From NCBI GenBank assembly GCA_902613545.1, contig CACMHW010000003.1, forward strand, positions 1 to 64,000: 64,000 nucleotides of DNA, written 5' to 3'. The stretch comes from an uncultured Pelagibacteraceae bacterium. GTDB lineage: Bacteria; Pseudomonadota; Alphaproteobacteria; Pelagibacterales; Pelagibacteraceae. This document shows, in pieces, positions 33,095-41,086 of this stretch (position 1 is its first letter; the number at the start of each line of letters is the position of its first letter). The notes beneath the pieces were generated by a model. That model saw only the letters and a list, made by a program, of their open reading frames with translations, ran no database searches and was not told the origin of the DNA. The translations under genes and the position numbers were made by a program.

Positions 33095-33434
33095 AGTTTT
33101 TTTTAATAATTCATGTAATATTTGCAAAGCCGAAATCAATCATTATAAAAAATATAGCGATAAGAATGTTGAGTGGATAGATGTAACTAATAATGAAGAA
33201 GCTCAGAAAATTACTTCCAAATCTTACAAAGAACTTTTAAGAAGAATGCATGTTATACAAGATGGTAAAGTAATTGGTGGAGCAGAGTCTTTTTTAATAA
33301 TTTGGAAAAATGTTCCTAAATATAATTTTTTATATAAAATATTTAAGATTAAACCTCTGTTTTTTCTGTTAAATGTTTTCTACGAGATTGCAGCTTACTT
33401 TTTATTTATCAAAAACAAACATCTCCTTAAGTGA
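33087..33434 (+). CDS. DCC family thiol-disulfide oxidoreductase-like (DUF393) protein
   Basis: A 115-residue thioredoxin-like protein with the DUF393 active-site pair in FFNNSCNICKAEINHY (CNIC, about residue 10-13), then LLRRMHVIQDGKVIGGAESF, a family hallmark, and a hydrophobic C-terminal helix with NVFYEIAAYFLF. Members often accompany photolyases. It may exchange thiols or handle a flavin-linked step; no substrate is known. It overlaps the photolyase end and the DUF2256 start (GTGA), so the three are coupled. Confidence 0.87.
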   Translation: MVKVFFNNSCNICKAEINHYKKYSDKNVEWIDVTNNEEAQKITSKSYKELLRRMHVIQDGKVIGGAESFLIIWKNVPKYNFLYKIFKIKPLFFLLNVFYEIAAYFLFIKNKHLLK

Positions 33435-33565
33435 TAAAAAAAACTGATCTTCCTAAAAAAAACTGTCCAGTTTGTAATAAATCTTTTACTTGGAGAAAAA
33501 AATGGAGATTAAATTGGCCGATGGTAAAATATTGCTCTAAAAAGTGCTCAAAATTAAGTAAATGA
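33431..33565 (+). CDS. DUF2256 small zinc-ribbon-like protein
   Basis: From GTG 33431 to TGA 33565 there are 44 residues: KKTDLPKKNCPVCNKSF, then TWRKKWRLNWPMVKYCS and KKCSKLSK. The CPVC and CSKKC pairs around TWRKKW identify DUF2256, a tiny, probably zinc-binding protein found almost only beside cryptochrome/photolyase genes. The GTG overlaps the DUF393 stop by 4 nt. Its role in photolyase function is unknown. Confidence 0.9.
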   Translation: MIKKTDLPKKNCPVCNKSFTWRKKWRLNWPMVKYCSKKCSKLSK

Positions 33566-33642
33566 ACAAAACTAAATCCTCTTCAAGTCAGATATGCAAA
33601 AAATAAAGTAATAGTAAGACATAAAATTAGTATTCTAAAATA

Positions 33643-36252
33643 ATGAGTAATTACGAACAATTCAGATCAGTTATGAAAGATGCTGGTTTTGCTATATCAA
33701 GTAAACCAGTAACTAAAAAAATTTTAGAAAATGCTATTAAATTTTCAAAAAGTAAGGAAAAAACAATATTAGCAAAGCAACATGAAATATCCAAAAAAAT
33801 TTATTTTCTTTTAGATGGAAACGTAAAATTTAATAAATACTTTGAAAAAAATTCTCTTACATTTGCTAAGATCAATAAAAGAAATTCACCTTTAGGTATT
33901 TCTGGATTAAATCCTCCAGGAAGATTTATGGCTGAAATATTGATTGATGAAAATACCGAATATTATTCTTTTGATTTAAGTTACCTTGATGAAATTGAAA
34001 GTGTTGACCCGAACTTCGTTGCGACTTTTTTATCTTATATATTATTTTTTTCTACGAATCTTTTATGGTCGACTAGAAATCTTGACATTGCTTATAAACA
34101 AAATAATTATCAAATTTCTAAGGGATCAAATTCTGGAATTAACGAGAGTAATTATGAAAAAATAAAAGATACAATTTTTTTTTCGTCTATACTTGAGGAG
34201 GATGTTAAAAAATTACTGAATTTAGGTGAGATAAAGTTATATTCTACAGATGAAATCATAACATTAGAAGGTAATGATAGCAGCGGATTAAATATATTGC
34301 TATCTGGGAAAGTTGAAGGTTCATTTAATAGTAAAATAGATAATTCGATTAAGAAAAAATATAGATCGATAGCAAGACCAGGAGTAGCGTTTTCGTTATC
34401 TTGTGGCAAAAGATTAATTAAATTTCCATATTCAATTAAGGTAACTAGAGATACAAGAATATTACATCTTTCCAATGAGGTAATTAATAATTTGATAGTA
34501 GATAATCCTGTTCTAGCTATCAAGCTTCTCAAAAGACAAATTTGGCAACTAGGAAGGTATCAACAGAGCGCAACGGGGCTTGCAAGATACGCTGCTAAAA
34601 ATGAAATAGAACTTTTGAAATTTTTAATACAAGATAATTTTTCTAAACTTCCTGTAAATTCAAAAATATATAGTGTGCCACACTTATTAGAAAATAGGTA
34701 CTCTCATGAATTAGCTTTTGATATCATTTATAATTTAATGGTAACTGGTAACGAAATTGAAAAGTCTATTGCAAACTTGATGTCAGATGCACTTAAAAGT
34801 TTTGAAAAGCAACAAAGATTTTTTAAAGAATTAAACATAATTTATAATCGTGTAGAACAATTAAAAGAAATTAAAAGTAAAGATTCATTAGATAAATTGA
34901 CACTTTCTAATTTTATTAAAGCATTTGATCATGTGCCTTACGTTATAAAGGGAATGGAAAATCTTCCAAGTAAAGCTAACAATATTTTTTTTTACAACCA
35001 TCTCGCAGCTAATGATGAAAATAAGTTACCTAATGGGCATTCCTTTTCAATAGACAGTCATTTTGTAAGTGCAAAAATTTTATATCCAAAATACGGTAAT
35101 GGAGGAAAAAGAATAGTTCGTGCAAGTAGGAATACTGAGTATTGGAGGCATAATTTTTACGAAAATTTAGATTATATATTTGTTCATACTAAAGAGTCAG
35201 ATTTATTAAATGAGACTCATGAGGAAAAAAGAGTGAGAAAAGATAAATTTTTTAAAGATGCACAAGATATAATTAATAAAGGCCAGCCTTTGGTGGTTGC
35301 TCCTGAGGGAACCTCTGAAACAGAAGATAACTTTACTGAAACATCCCCTGGACCCTTCAAACCCGGTGCGTTTGCTTTGGCAAGTCAGTTGAAACCTGAA
35401 CCTTATTTAGTTCCTATAGCTCTAGCAAACTTTGATAAACCAGTTTCCTCGACTGTTTACTCAGCAATTATTAAGCAACCTATAAAAATTTCAAATTTTG
35501 TAAAAGACACTACTAATATGGAAGAAATTAAATCTTTTTTACTTGATTATAGAAAAACTTTTAAAAGTTATGTTGAAGAAGCGCACGAATTATCTAATCA
35601 AGTAAAGCTTGATACACATGATTTAACAGATTTGAGCACTAATTATAATCTTGTAAGTCCAATTGAAGAAGAATTTGAATTAGATGTTAGGGAACTTGAA
35701 TTAAACGCTATAAACCGCTCTATTAATCAGAAAGAAATTATATTATTTGGAAGTTCTACTTTTCGTATGTGGAAAAATTATGAACAAGATCTCGGTGGAA
35801 AAAATGTTTTAAATCTTGCTTTTGGGGGATCAACTTTATCTTCATGTAGAGCATATTTTGAAAGAATTTTTTTAAACTATAATCCAAAAATACTTTTATT
35901 TTACGCTGGTGATAACGATATAGGAAGAGGTTTAAATTCTGATCAAATTAATCAAGAATTTTTATTATTTGCTACTCAAGCTGCAGAAAAATTAAAGAAT
36001 ACTAAATGTTTTTTTGTCTCAATAAAACCAAGTCCTTTTAGAAAAAAGTTTTTAAAAGAGATTACTAATACAAATAATAAAATAAAAAATTCAATAAATA
36101 ATTTAGAAAAATGGAAATTCATTGATATCTGTAACCCGATGTTAAAAGCTGGATATGAAAAGTTTTATGATCAAGACCAATTACATATGAATGATTTAGG
36201 ATATAGTTTGTTAAGCAAGTCTCTAAGAGACGAAATTGCAAACATAAATTAA
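33643..36252 (+). CDS. Three-part fusion: cNMP-binding-like, PlsC-type acyltransferase, SGNH hydrolase
   Basis: An 869-residue protein. Residues about 30-150 and 180-330 look like two cyclic-nucleotide-binding-type beta rolls (ISKKIYFLLDGNVKF; IITLEGNDSSGLNILLSGKV). Residues about 425-640 form a PlsC acyltransferase: HX4D in FFYNHLAANDE (H453) and the EGTS motif in VVAPEGTSETED (E555). Residues about 690-869 form an SGNH hydrolase: LFGSSTFRMW (S704), FYAGDNDIGRG and DQLHMNDLGY (D845, H848). No membrane helix is obvious. It may acylate and deacylate a lipid or glycan under control of a small ligand. It begins 77 nt after DUF2256 and is convergent with the cryptochrome-like gene. Confidence 0.8.
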   Translation: MSNYEQFRSVMKDAGFAISSKPVTKKILENAIKFSKSKEKTILAKQHEISKKIYFLLDGNVKFNKYFEKNSLTFAKINKRNSPLGISGLNPPGRFMAEILIDENTEYYSFDLSYLDEIESVDPNFVATFLSYILFFSTNLLWSTRNLDIAYKQNNYQISKGSNSGINESNYEKIKDTIFFSSILEEDVKKLLNLGEIKLYSTDEIITLEGNDSSGLNILLSGKVEGSFNSKIDNSIKKKYRSIARPGVAFSLSCGKRLIKFPYSIKVTRDTRILHLSNEVINNLIVDNPVLAIKLLKRQIWQLGRYQQSATGLARYAAKNEIELLKFLIQDNFSKLPVNSKIYSVPHLLENRYSHELAFDIIYNLMVTGNEIEKSIANLMSDALKSFEKQQRFFKELNIIYNRVEQLKEIKSKDSLDKLTLSNFIKAFDHVPYVIKGMENLPSKANNIFFYNHLAANDENKLPNGHSFSIDSHFVSAKILYPKYGNGGKRIVRASRNTEYWRHNFYENLDYIFVHTKESDLLNETHEEKRVRKDKFFKDAQDIINKGQPLVVAPEGTSETEDNFTETSPGPFKPGAFALASQLKPEPYLVPIALANFDKPVSSTVYSAIIKQPIKISNFVKDTTNMEEIKSFLLDYRKTFKSYVEEAHELSNQVKLDTHDLTDLSTNYNLVSPIEEEFELDVRELELNAINRSINQKEIILFGSSTFRMWKNYEQDLGGKNVLNLAFGGSTLSSCRAYFERIFLNYNPKILLFYAGDNDIGRGLNSDQINQEFLLFATQAAEKLKNTKCFFVSIKPSPFRKKFLKEITNTNNKIKNSINNLEKWKFIDICNPMLKAGYEKFYDQDQLHMNDLGYSLLSKSLRDEIANIN

Positions 36253-36253
36253 T

Positions 36254-37384
36254 TCAAATAAATTTAGCTTGAATTTTTGGGATGTTATTTTTAAAATTAA
36301 AATATCCTTTATTACAAAATTGCCAAGAAAATTTATCTTCCTCTCTTAAAATGAAGTTTAAATTTAAGTTTTTTTTTTTTCTCAAATTATTTAGATAATA
36401 GTAATTTTCACCCACACATGAATATACTACATCAAAAGAGCTATTTTTCTCTATTAAAGTTTGGAATTTTAGCTCATCTATGATCTGCAATCGTTCCAAT
36501 CTCTTTTTTTGGTCGTTAATAATTTGTGTTTTATAATCTAACACTTTTTTCTCTAGCTTTAATTTTCTTACATTATTGCTTAGAAAAATTAAGTAGATAT
36601 TATTGTACTTTTTTAAATTTTGATTTTCTATATTCAATTCGTTATCAAAAAATATTAAATCTTCATTTGAATTATCTTCATAAATAAAATTATTTTGATT
36701 AAATTTATATTCTCTTTTGTCTGTAATAGGTAAAGCGTTCTCATTTAGTTTAATATTTTTATATTTATTATTAGTAAATTTACTTATATTCCATGATTGA
36801 GCAACGTAGTGTTTACCCTTAGTTTGCAAGCCTGCAACCCATCTCCAACTTAAAGTATTAGAGGCGGCGTCGCCATCATATAAATGTTTCATAAAAAACT
36901 CTGCACCTTTCTGCCAGGGTAAATTTAAAGTAAATATCCAAATGCTTGCAAACCACATTCTTGTATGATTGTGTAAATAATTATTGTCTTTAAGCTCTTT
37001 TACCCAATCATTAAAACATTCAATTTGAGTTTCACCATTGATTGCCTTTTTATAGTTGTCATCTTCCTTTAATCCTTTCAAATCTTCTATAAAGTCAGTC
37101 CAAACTTGAGGTCTAAGTTCCAGCCACCCTTTCCAATAAACTCTCCAAAATATTTCTTGGATATATTTTTCAACTTTTTGATATGGAAACTTTGCTAAAA
37201 CTGTCTTTGCAACTTCATATTCAGTTATTAATCTGTGAGAGATGTAAGGTGATAAACAAGATACATTTGATTTGTTTTTTGGCCCTAAATCAAAATTTCT
37301 TTTGAAACCATAATTTGCTAATTCACTATTTATAAAAACATCGAGCTGTTTTAAGGCTCCATCTCTCGAGATTTCGAATTTCAT
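36254..37384 (-). CDS. Short cryptochrome/photolyase-like FAD protein with unusual domain order
   Basis: A 376-residue protein that starts directly in the photolyase FAD domain: CLSPYISHRLITEYEV, FWRVYWKGWLELRP, YLHNHTRMWFASIWIFTLNL and HLYDGDAASNTLSWRWVAG, residues about 40-195. The usual N-terminal antenna domain is absent. Instead, residues about 240-376 after the FAD domain alternate strands and helices (NIYLIFLSNNVRKLKLEKK, FDVVYSCVGENYYYLNNL) and end WQFCNKGYFNFK, reminiscent of the end of an antenna domain. This would fit a circular permutation or a new C-terminal partner domain. It is coupled to the small membrane gene upstream by 1 nt. Confidence 0.72.
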   Translation of the reverse strand: MKFEISRDGALKQLDVFINSELANYGFKRNFDLGPKNKSNVSCLSPYISHRLITEYEVAKTVLAKFPYQKVEKYIQEIFWRVYWKGWLELRPQVWTDFIEDLKGLKEDDNYKKAINGETQIECFNDWVKELKDNNYLHNHTRMWFASIWIFTLNLPWQKGAEFFMKHLYDGDAASNTLSWRWVAGLQTKGKHYVAQSWNISKFTNNKYKNIKLNENALPITDKREYKFNQNNFIYEDNSNEDLIFFDNELNIENQNLKKYNNIYLIFLSNNVRKLKLEKKVLDYKTQIINDQKKRLERLQIIDELKFQTLIEKNSSFDVVYSCVGENYYYLNNLRKKKNLNLNFILREEDKFSWQFCNKGYFNFKNNIPKIQAKFI

Positions 37385-37584
37385 TAGTCCTCGTCATCCC
37401 TCCAGCCATCAATAAAAAGTTTCCAGCACGCAAAAGATACACTGACTATTCCAACGCAAAATCCTAAAAGAACCCCGTTATCTTTTCCCAAATAAATTGT
37501 ACCGTAATGAGTGCTAAGTATTGGCGGTACAACCAATATAGCTCCGATAATTAGATATCGTATTGCAAACGGTGGTCTTTTCAA
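37384..37584 (-). CDS. Small two-helix membrane protein, function unknown
   Basis: A 66-residue protein starting MKRPPFAIRYLIIGAILVVPP, with two membrane segments and the acidic end GWRDDED. It overlaps the DUF4864-like gene by 4 nt upstream and the cryptochrome-like gene by 1 nt downstream, which supports it as a genuine coupled gene. No family is recognised. Confidence 0.65.
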   Translation of the reverse strand: MKRPPFAIRYLIIGAILVVPPILSTHYGTIYLGKDNGVLLGFCVGIVSVSFACWKLFIDGWRDDED

Positions 37585-38036
37585 ATTGAATTTCCTTGAT
37601 CAATCGGCATTGAAACAGCTGTTGTAAACCAACAATTATTACAACTTTCTTCATTGCCTCTACTTACATGCCATTCATAAAAAAATTGTTGCTTCTCATC
37701 GGTTAAAACTTTTACTCCATAAACAAATTTATTTTCAGTATTCGTAATTAAATCTATCTTATGCGAAAAATGGTTTAACAATATTCTATAATGAACATCG
37801 TAGAGCATAATTCTAAATCTGGGATATGGGCCAGTCATTTTTTTATTATCAGGATGAGCGAAAATCCATGTTTGTTTTATGCCGTTATCTTTATCATCAT
37901 TATTTTTTAAAGCATTTAATTGTATTTTTATAACATCATAAGCAGATAAATTTTCAGCTGGTTTGATTATTTCTGCATTTGCTGAACTAATAAAACCCAC
38001 TAAAAAAATTGCCAAAATTATTTTTTTCAATTCCAT
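37581..38036 (-). CDS. Exported DUF4864-like protein
   Basis: A 151-residue protein with a signal peptide ending SSANAEI. The mature part has LSAYDVIKIQLNALKNNDDKDNG and IKQTWIFAHPDNKKMTGPYP, a pattern I associate with DUF4864, followed by beta strands and the cysteines ESCNNCWFTTA near the end. The function is unknown; it is probably periplasmic. It overlaps the msrA end by 10 nt and the small membrane gene by 4 nt, making a four-gene unit msrA - DUF4864 - membrane protein - cryptochrome-like. Confidence 0.72.
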   Translation of the reverse strand: MELKKIILAIFLVGFISSANAEIIKPAENLSAYDVIKIQLNALKNNDDKDNGIKQTWIFAHPDNKKMTGPYPRFRIMLYDVHYRILLNHFSHKIDLITNTENKFVYGVKVLTDEKQQFFYEWHVSRGNEESCNNCWFTTAVSMPIDQGNSI

Positions 38037-38599
38037 ATTTCTCTTAAGGTATCTTCTCTTTTACACGCCTTTTTATACATTAGATAACGAATAAAATTTT
38101 TTTCATAATAATCTTGGTGATAATCTTCTGCTTTATAAAATTCCTCGAATTTCCATACTAAAGTAACAATTTTTTTACCAAATTTTTTTTCTAAATTTTT
38201 AAAAGATTTATCAATAAATTCTTTTTCTAGTTGATTTTTAAAGAAAATTACCGATCTATAGCTCTTACCTTTGTCACAAAATTGACCTTCTGAGTCGAAG
38301 GGATCTATATTTCTCCAAAAAATATTAAGTAATTTTTCATAATTTACTTTATTTGGGTCATAAGTTATCTCTAAAGCTTCTACGTGGCCTGTATCTTTAT
38401 AAATGACATCGTGGTAGGTAGGATTTTTTAAATGCCCGCCTGAATAACCGGAAACTGTCGATAAAACACCTTCAACTCCATCAAAAGATTCCTCCATACA
38501 CCAAAAGCATCCTCCAGCAAAATACACTTTTTTAAAATTTTTTGATTGAGCAGACGTACTTATTAAAAAAATTAAAATTATAAATAAATATTTTTTCAT
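38027..38599 (-). CDS. msrA: Peptide methionine sulfoxide reductase MsrA, exported
   Basis: A 190-residue enzyme with an N-terminal signal sequence (MKKYLFIILIFLISTSAQS), then the catalytic YFAGGCFWCMEESFDGVEGV with the sulfenic-acid-forming cysteine about residue 32. GYSGGHLKNPTYHDV, TGHVEALEITYDP and FWRNIDPFDSEGQFCDKG are also family-conserved. It reduces methionine-S-sulfoxide, here probably in the periplasm. It is first in a transcript leading to the cryptochrome-like gene, which links oxidative repair with the light-related genes. Confidence 0.94.
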   Translation of the reverse strand: MKKYLFIILIFLISTSAQSKNFKKVYFAGGCFWCMEESFDGVEGVLSTVSGYSGGHLKNPTYHDVIYKDTGHVEALEITYDPNKVNYEKLLNIFWRNIDPFDSEGQFCDKGKSYRSVIFFKNQLEKEFIDKSFKNLEKKFGKKIVTLVWKFEEFYKAEDYHQDYYEKNFIRYLMYKKACKREDTLREIWN

Positions 38600-38622
38600 G
38601 TTTTAATGATATATTAATTTTT

Positions 38623-38787
38623 ATGAAAAACGACGATCATATTGTCATAGAAGAAAACAAAGATACTGCAGATAATATTTGCGAAGAATGCAAAAAAGAA
38701 GACGGAAGTGTGCTTCAAAATTTAATTATGCATAGCTATAAAATTTGCAACAGCTGTAATCTTTCAAAGAGAATTTTTCCTATTTAA
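38623..38787 (+). CDS. Small CxxC-CxxC protein, function unknown
   Basis: ATG 38623 to TAA 38787 encodes 54 residues. Two cysteine pairs, NICEECKKEDG and KICNSCNLSKR, are 18-20 residues apart, suggesting a zinc ribbon. The N-terminus is acidic (MKNDDHIVIEENKDTADN). It is divergent from msrA with about 23 nt between starts and overlaps the end of the YIP1-family gene by 4 nt. No family is recognised, but the paired cysteines argue against chance. Confidence 0.6.
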   Translation: MKNDDHIVIEENKDTADNICEECKKEDGSVLQNLIMHSYKICNSCNLSKRIFPI

Positions 38788-39305
38788 AATCCTCTAAATA
38801 ATATGATAATTAAAAATAGGAAGAATGCCTGTACTAACCAAGAGACAACTACAACGCCAAATGCTTTCCATAAACTGTCATAATCTAGTGCTGATTTAAC
38901 TGCAACAACCATACAGGCTAACATCCAGAAAGCGGATCCAACAAATGTAACTGTCATTAACTCTGGAGTTACACCAAAAACTCTAATCAAACCAGGTGCA
39001 CTTGAAAATCCAATCGTCCTTAAAAGTTCCCCGTGATCACTTTTTGTTTTATTATCACCAAATAATTTTACTCCGACAAAATAAATTATGTAGGCCCATA
39101 CGTACCAGCTTAATAATGACAAAGCTGGTGCAATCAAGAAGTTAGACGCACCTAAGTGTAAAGATCCAACGCCAGCAGCCAAACTAGATAAAACAACTAC
39201 TATACCAGCTTGAACAGTTGCGTTTTTATCATTTTCAACTTCCTCAAATACATCAATATCAATTTTTATAGCTCTAAATATTCTATTTAAAAATAAATTA
39301 ATCAT
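38784..39305 (-). CDS. YIP1 family membrane protein
   Basis: A 173-residue protein starting MINLFLNRIFRAIKIDIDVF, with five hydrophobic segments and the YIP1-typical GELLRTIGFSSAPGLIRVFGV loop between helices 3 and 4. Bacterial YIP1 proteins have no clear role. It overlaps the histidinol-phosphatase-like gene by 8 nt at its start, so the two are coupled. Confidence 0.83.
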   Translation of the reverse strand: MINLFLNRIFRAIKIDIDVFEEVENDKNATVQAGIVVVLSSLAAGVGSLHLGASNFLIAPALSLLSWYVWAYIIYFVGVKLFGDNKTKSDHGELLRTIGFSSAPGLIRVFGVTPELMTVTFVGSAFWMLACMVVAVKSALDYDSLWKAFGVVVVSWLVQAFFLFLIIILFRGF

Positions 39306-40098
39306 TTTTTTTAATGAATGGTTTTAAGAGTTTAATAATTTTATTATGTAAAATTTTGTTAGATGTAGCCAAAATATTCCCGCCTTGTTCCGCCGGTTCA
39401 TTTTTCCAATTAGTAACAGTTGCTCCAGAATTTTTCATTATTGGTATTAAAGGAAGTATATCATAAGGTTTCAAATTTGCTTCAATTACAGCATCCACTT
39501 TACCCTCTGCAAGTAAACAGTAATTAAGGGCATCAAATCCAGCCAGTCTAAAGGACCATCCAAATTTTTTAATAACTTTTCTTTGTCTTTCGTAACTAAG
39601 AGTGCCATGAAAATTTCCAATAATTTTAACTTTTTTCAAATTACTGTTATTTGAGGATTTAAGAATTAATTTTTTATTTTTTTTAAAAACATAAGATTTA
39701 TTTTTATCATTAATATAATATTTATTTAACTCTGGAAAATTAGCTAATCCTAAAAGTGATCTTCCTTGATATGATAAACTAATTAAATTTGACCACGTTG
39801 GTGCTCCAATAACGAACGCCCTAGTTCCATCAATTGGATCAATAGACCATTTAAAATTATTTGAAGAAAATTTTTCTTTAAATTCTTCTCCAATTATTGA
39901 GTCCTTAGGGAATTTTTTTATTATTAAAGATCGAATGTATTTTTCAAATGCCTTGTCAAAGTTTGTTACAGGATCAAAATTTTTTTTTGATTTTGATTTA
40001 TTGTTAACAATTATGCCTGATCTAGATTTTTTTTTATAAAATGAGTTTAATTTTGAAGGTAAATTTTTTAAAAAGTTGAATGATTTTTTATAATTCAT
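39298..40098 (-). CDS. Inositol monophosphatase family enzyme, probably histidinol-phosphatase
   Basis: A 266-residue protein with the family metal motifs: DPVTNFDKAFEKYI, IIGEEFKEKF (about residue 72), WSIDPIDGTRAFVIGAP (about 86) and the C-terminal EANLKPYDILPLIPIMKNSG. The DGTRAF form and NLKPYD resemble HisN-type histidinol-phosphatases, the eighth step of histidine synthesis, better than inositol phosphatases. An inositol or other sugar phosphate is still possible. It differs clearly from the CysQ encoded at 18985. It is divergent from the HPP gene. Confidence 0.85.
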   Translation of the reverse strand: MNYKKSFNFLKNLPSKLNSFYKKKSRSGIIVNNKSKSKKNFDPVTNFDKAFEKYIRSLIIKKFPKDSIIGEEFKEKFSSNNFKWSIDPIDGTRAFVIGAPTWSNLISLSYQGRSLLGLANFPELNKYYINDKNKSYVFKKNKKLILKSSNNSNLKKVKIIGNFHGTLSYERQRKVIKKFGWSFRLAGFDALNYCLLAEGKVDAVIEANLKPYDILPLIPIMKNSGATVTNWKNEPAEQGGNILATSNKILHNKIIKLLKPFIKKND

Positions 40099-40133
40099 TA
40101 TGTGTATATAACTTAATTTAAAATAAAATATAT

Positions 40134-40604
40134 ATGAAAATACCTAAAAATATTGAACCCCTAATTTTTGGAGCAGCAGCCTCTTTGATTATAGGAATAT
40201 TATCATTTTTGAGCTTTGAAACATCCACAGGATTTTGGTTAATGTTCTCTTTCGGATCTTCTACTTTAATTGTGTTGGTGTTTCATGACAGTGAATTTGC
40301 TCAACCTGCAAATGTTTTTTTTGGTCACTTATTAGGAATTGTTATAGGAATTCTTTTTAATGAATTTTTAGGAATGTCTTACCTAACACTTGGATTATCT
40401 GTAGGGACTACTGTAACAATAATGATGTATTTTAAAATTATACACCCTCCTGCAGCTGCAAACCCGTTAATAGCATTATTTGCTGACGTATCATTGAGTT
40501 ATATTGTTTTTCCAGTAATAGTTGGTTCAATAGTCATCATTGTTTTATCTGTAATAATAAATCGGTATCTTCTAAAAAGAAATTACCCAGTTAGATGGTT
40601 TTAG
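40134..40604 (+). CDS. HPP family membrane protein
   Basis: A 156-residue protein with four to five membrane helices and the diagnostic IIHPPAAANPLIALF (about residue 102). GSSTLIVLVFHDSEFAQPAN also fits the HPP family. In cyanobacteria and plants members have been linked to nitrite transport across membranes; bacterial function is mostly unassigned. It is convergent with tspO with a 4 nt overlap. Confidence 0.88.
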   Translation: MKIPKNIEPLIFGAAASLIIGILSFLSFETSTGFWLMFSFGSSTLIVLVFHDSEFAQPANVFFGHLLGIVIGILFNEFLGMSYLTLGLSVGTTVTIMMYFKIIHPPAAANPLIALFADVSLSYIVFPVIVGSIVIIVLSVIINRYLLKRNYPVRWF

Positions 40605-41062
40605 TTTAGTAGAAAAATTGAACTATTTAGAATTAATGCATAGCCTGACCAAGCTAAATAAGGGATCATTAAATAAAAACTCATTTTATCCCTTGTAAAA
40701 TACTCTTTCATTAAAATTAAAATAAATATTAATATAATTACTAGATTTACTAGAGCTATACCAATTAAATGAAAACCAAAAAATACTACGCTCCATGTAC
40801 TATTAAAAAATAAATGAATGAAGTAAATTTTTAACAATTTCGATTCAAAAGATTTTATCCAAACTTTCCAAATTGCAAATGACATTAAAAAATATAATGT
40901 TGTCCATACAGGAGCAAAAACCCAGCTTGGAGGATTAAAACTTGGTAAAATAATTTGTGAGTACCAGGGTTCTTTAAAAGTTGTTGTCGCATAGCTCCCG
41001 ATCATCGGTGCAATAAAGGTTATTAATAGTAAAATTATTAAAGATAAGTATTTATTTTTCAC
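40601..41062 (-). CDS. tspO: TspO/MBR family tryptophan-rich sensory protein
   Basis: A 153-residue, five-helix protein with the family's WYSQIILPSFNPPSWVFAPV, TTLYFLMSFAIW, NSTWSVVFFGFH and PYLAWSGYALILN. TspO binds porphyrins and is linked to tetrapyrrole and oxidative or light stress control in Rhodobacter. Its place among photolyase, SDR, SOD and CFA-type genes fits such a role. It is divergent from the SDR gene with 24 nt between starts. Confidence 0.92.
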   Translation of the reverse strand: MKNKYLSLIILLLITFIAPMIGSYATTTFKEPWYSQIILPSFNPPSWVFAPVWTTLYFLMSFAIWKVWIKSFESKLLKIYFIHLFFNSTWSVVFFGFHLIGIALVNLVIILIFILILMKEYFTRDKMSFYLMIPYLAWSGYALILNSSIFLLN

Positions 41063-41086
41063 AACTTTATAAGATATAACTAATTA

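Noticed and set aside
33566..33642. Short frame of 14 codons after DUF2256
   Set aside because: It starts by overlapping the DUF2256 stop but ends after 14 codons with no family or conservation evidence.
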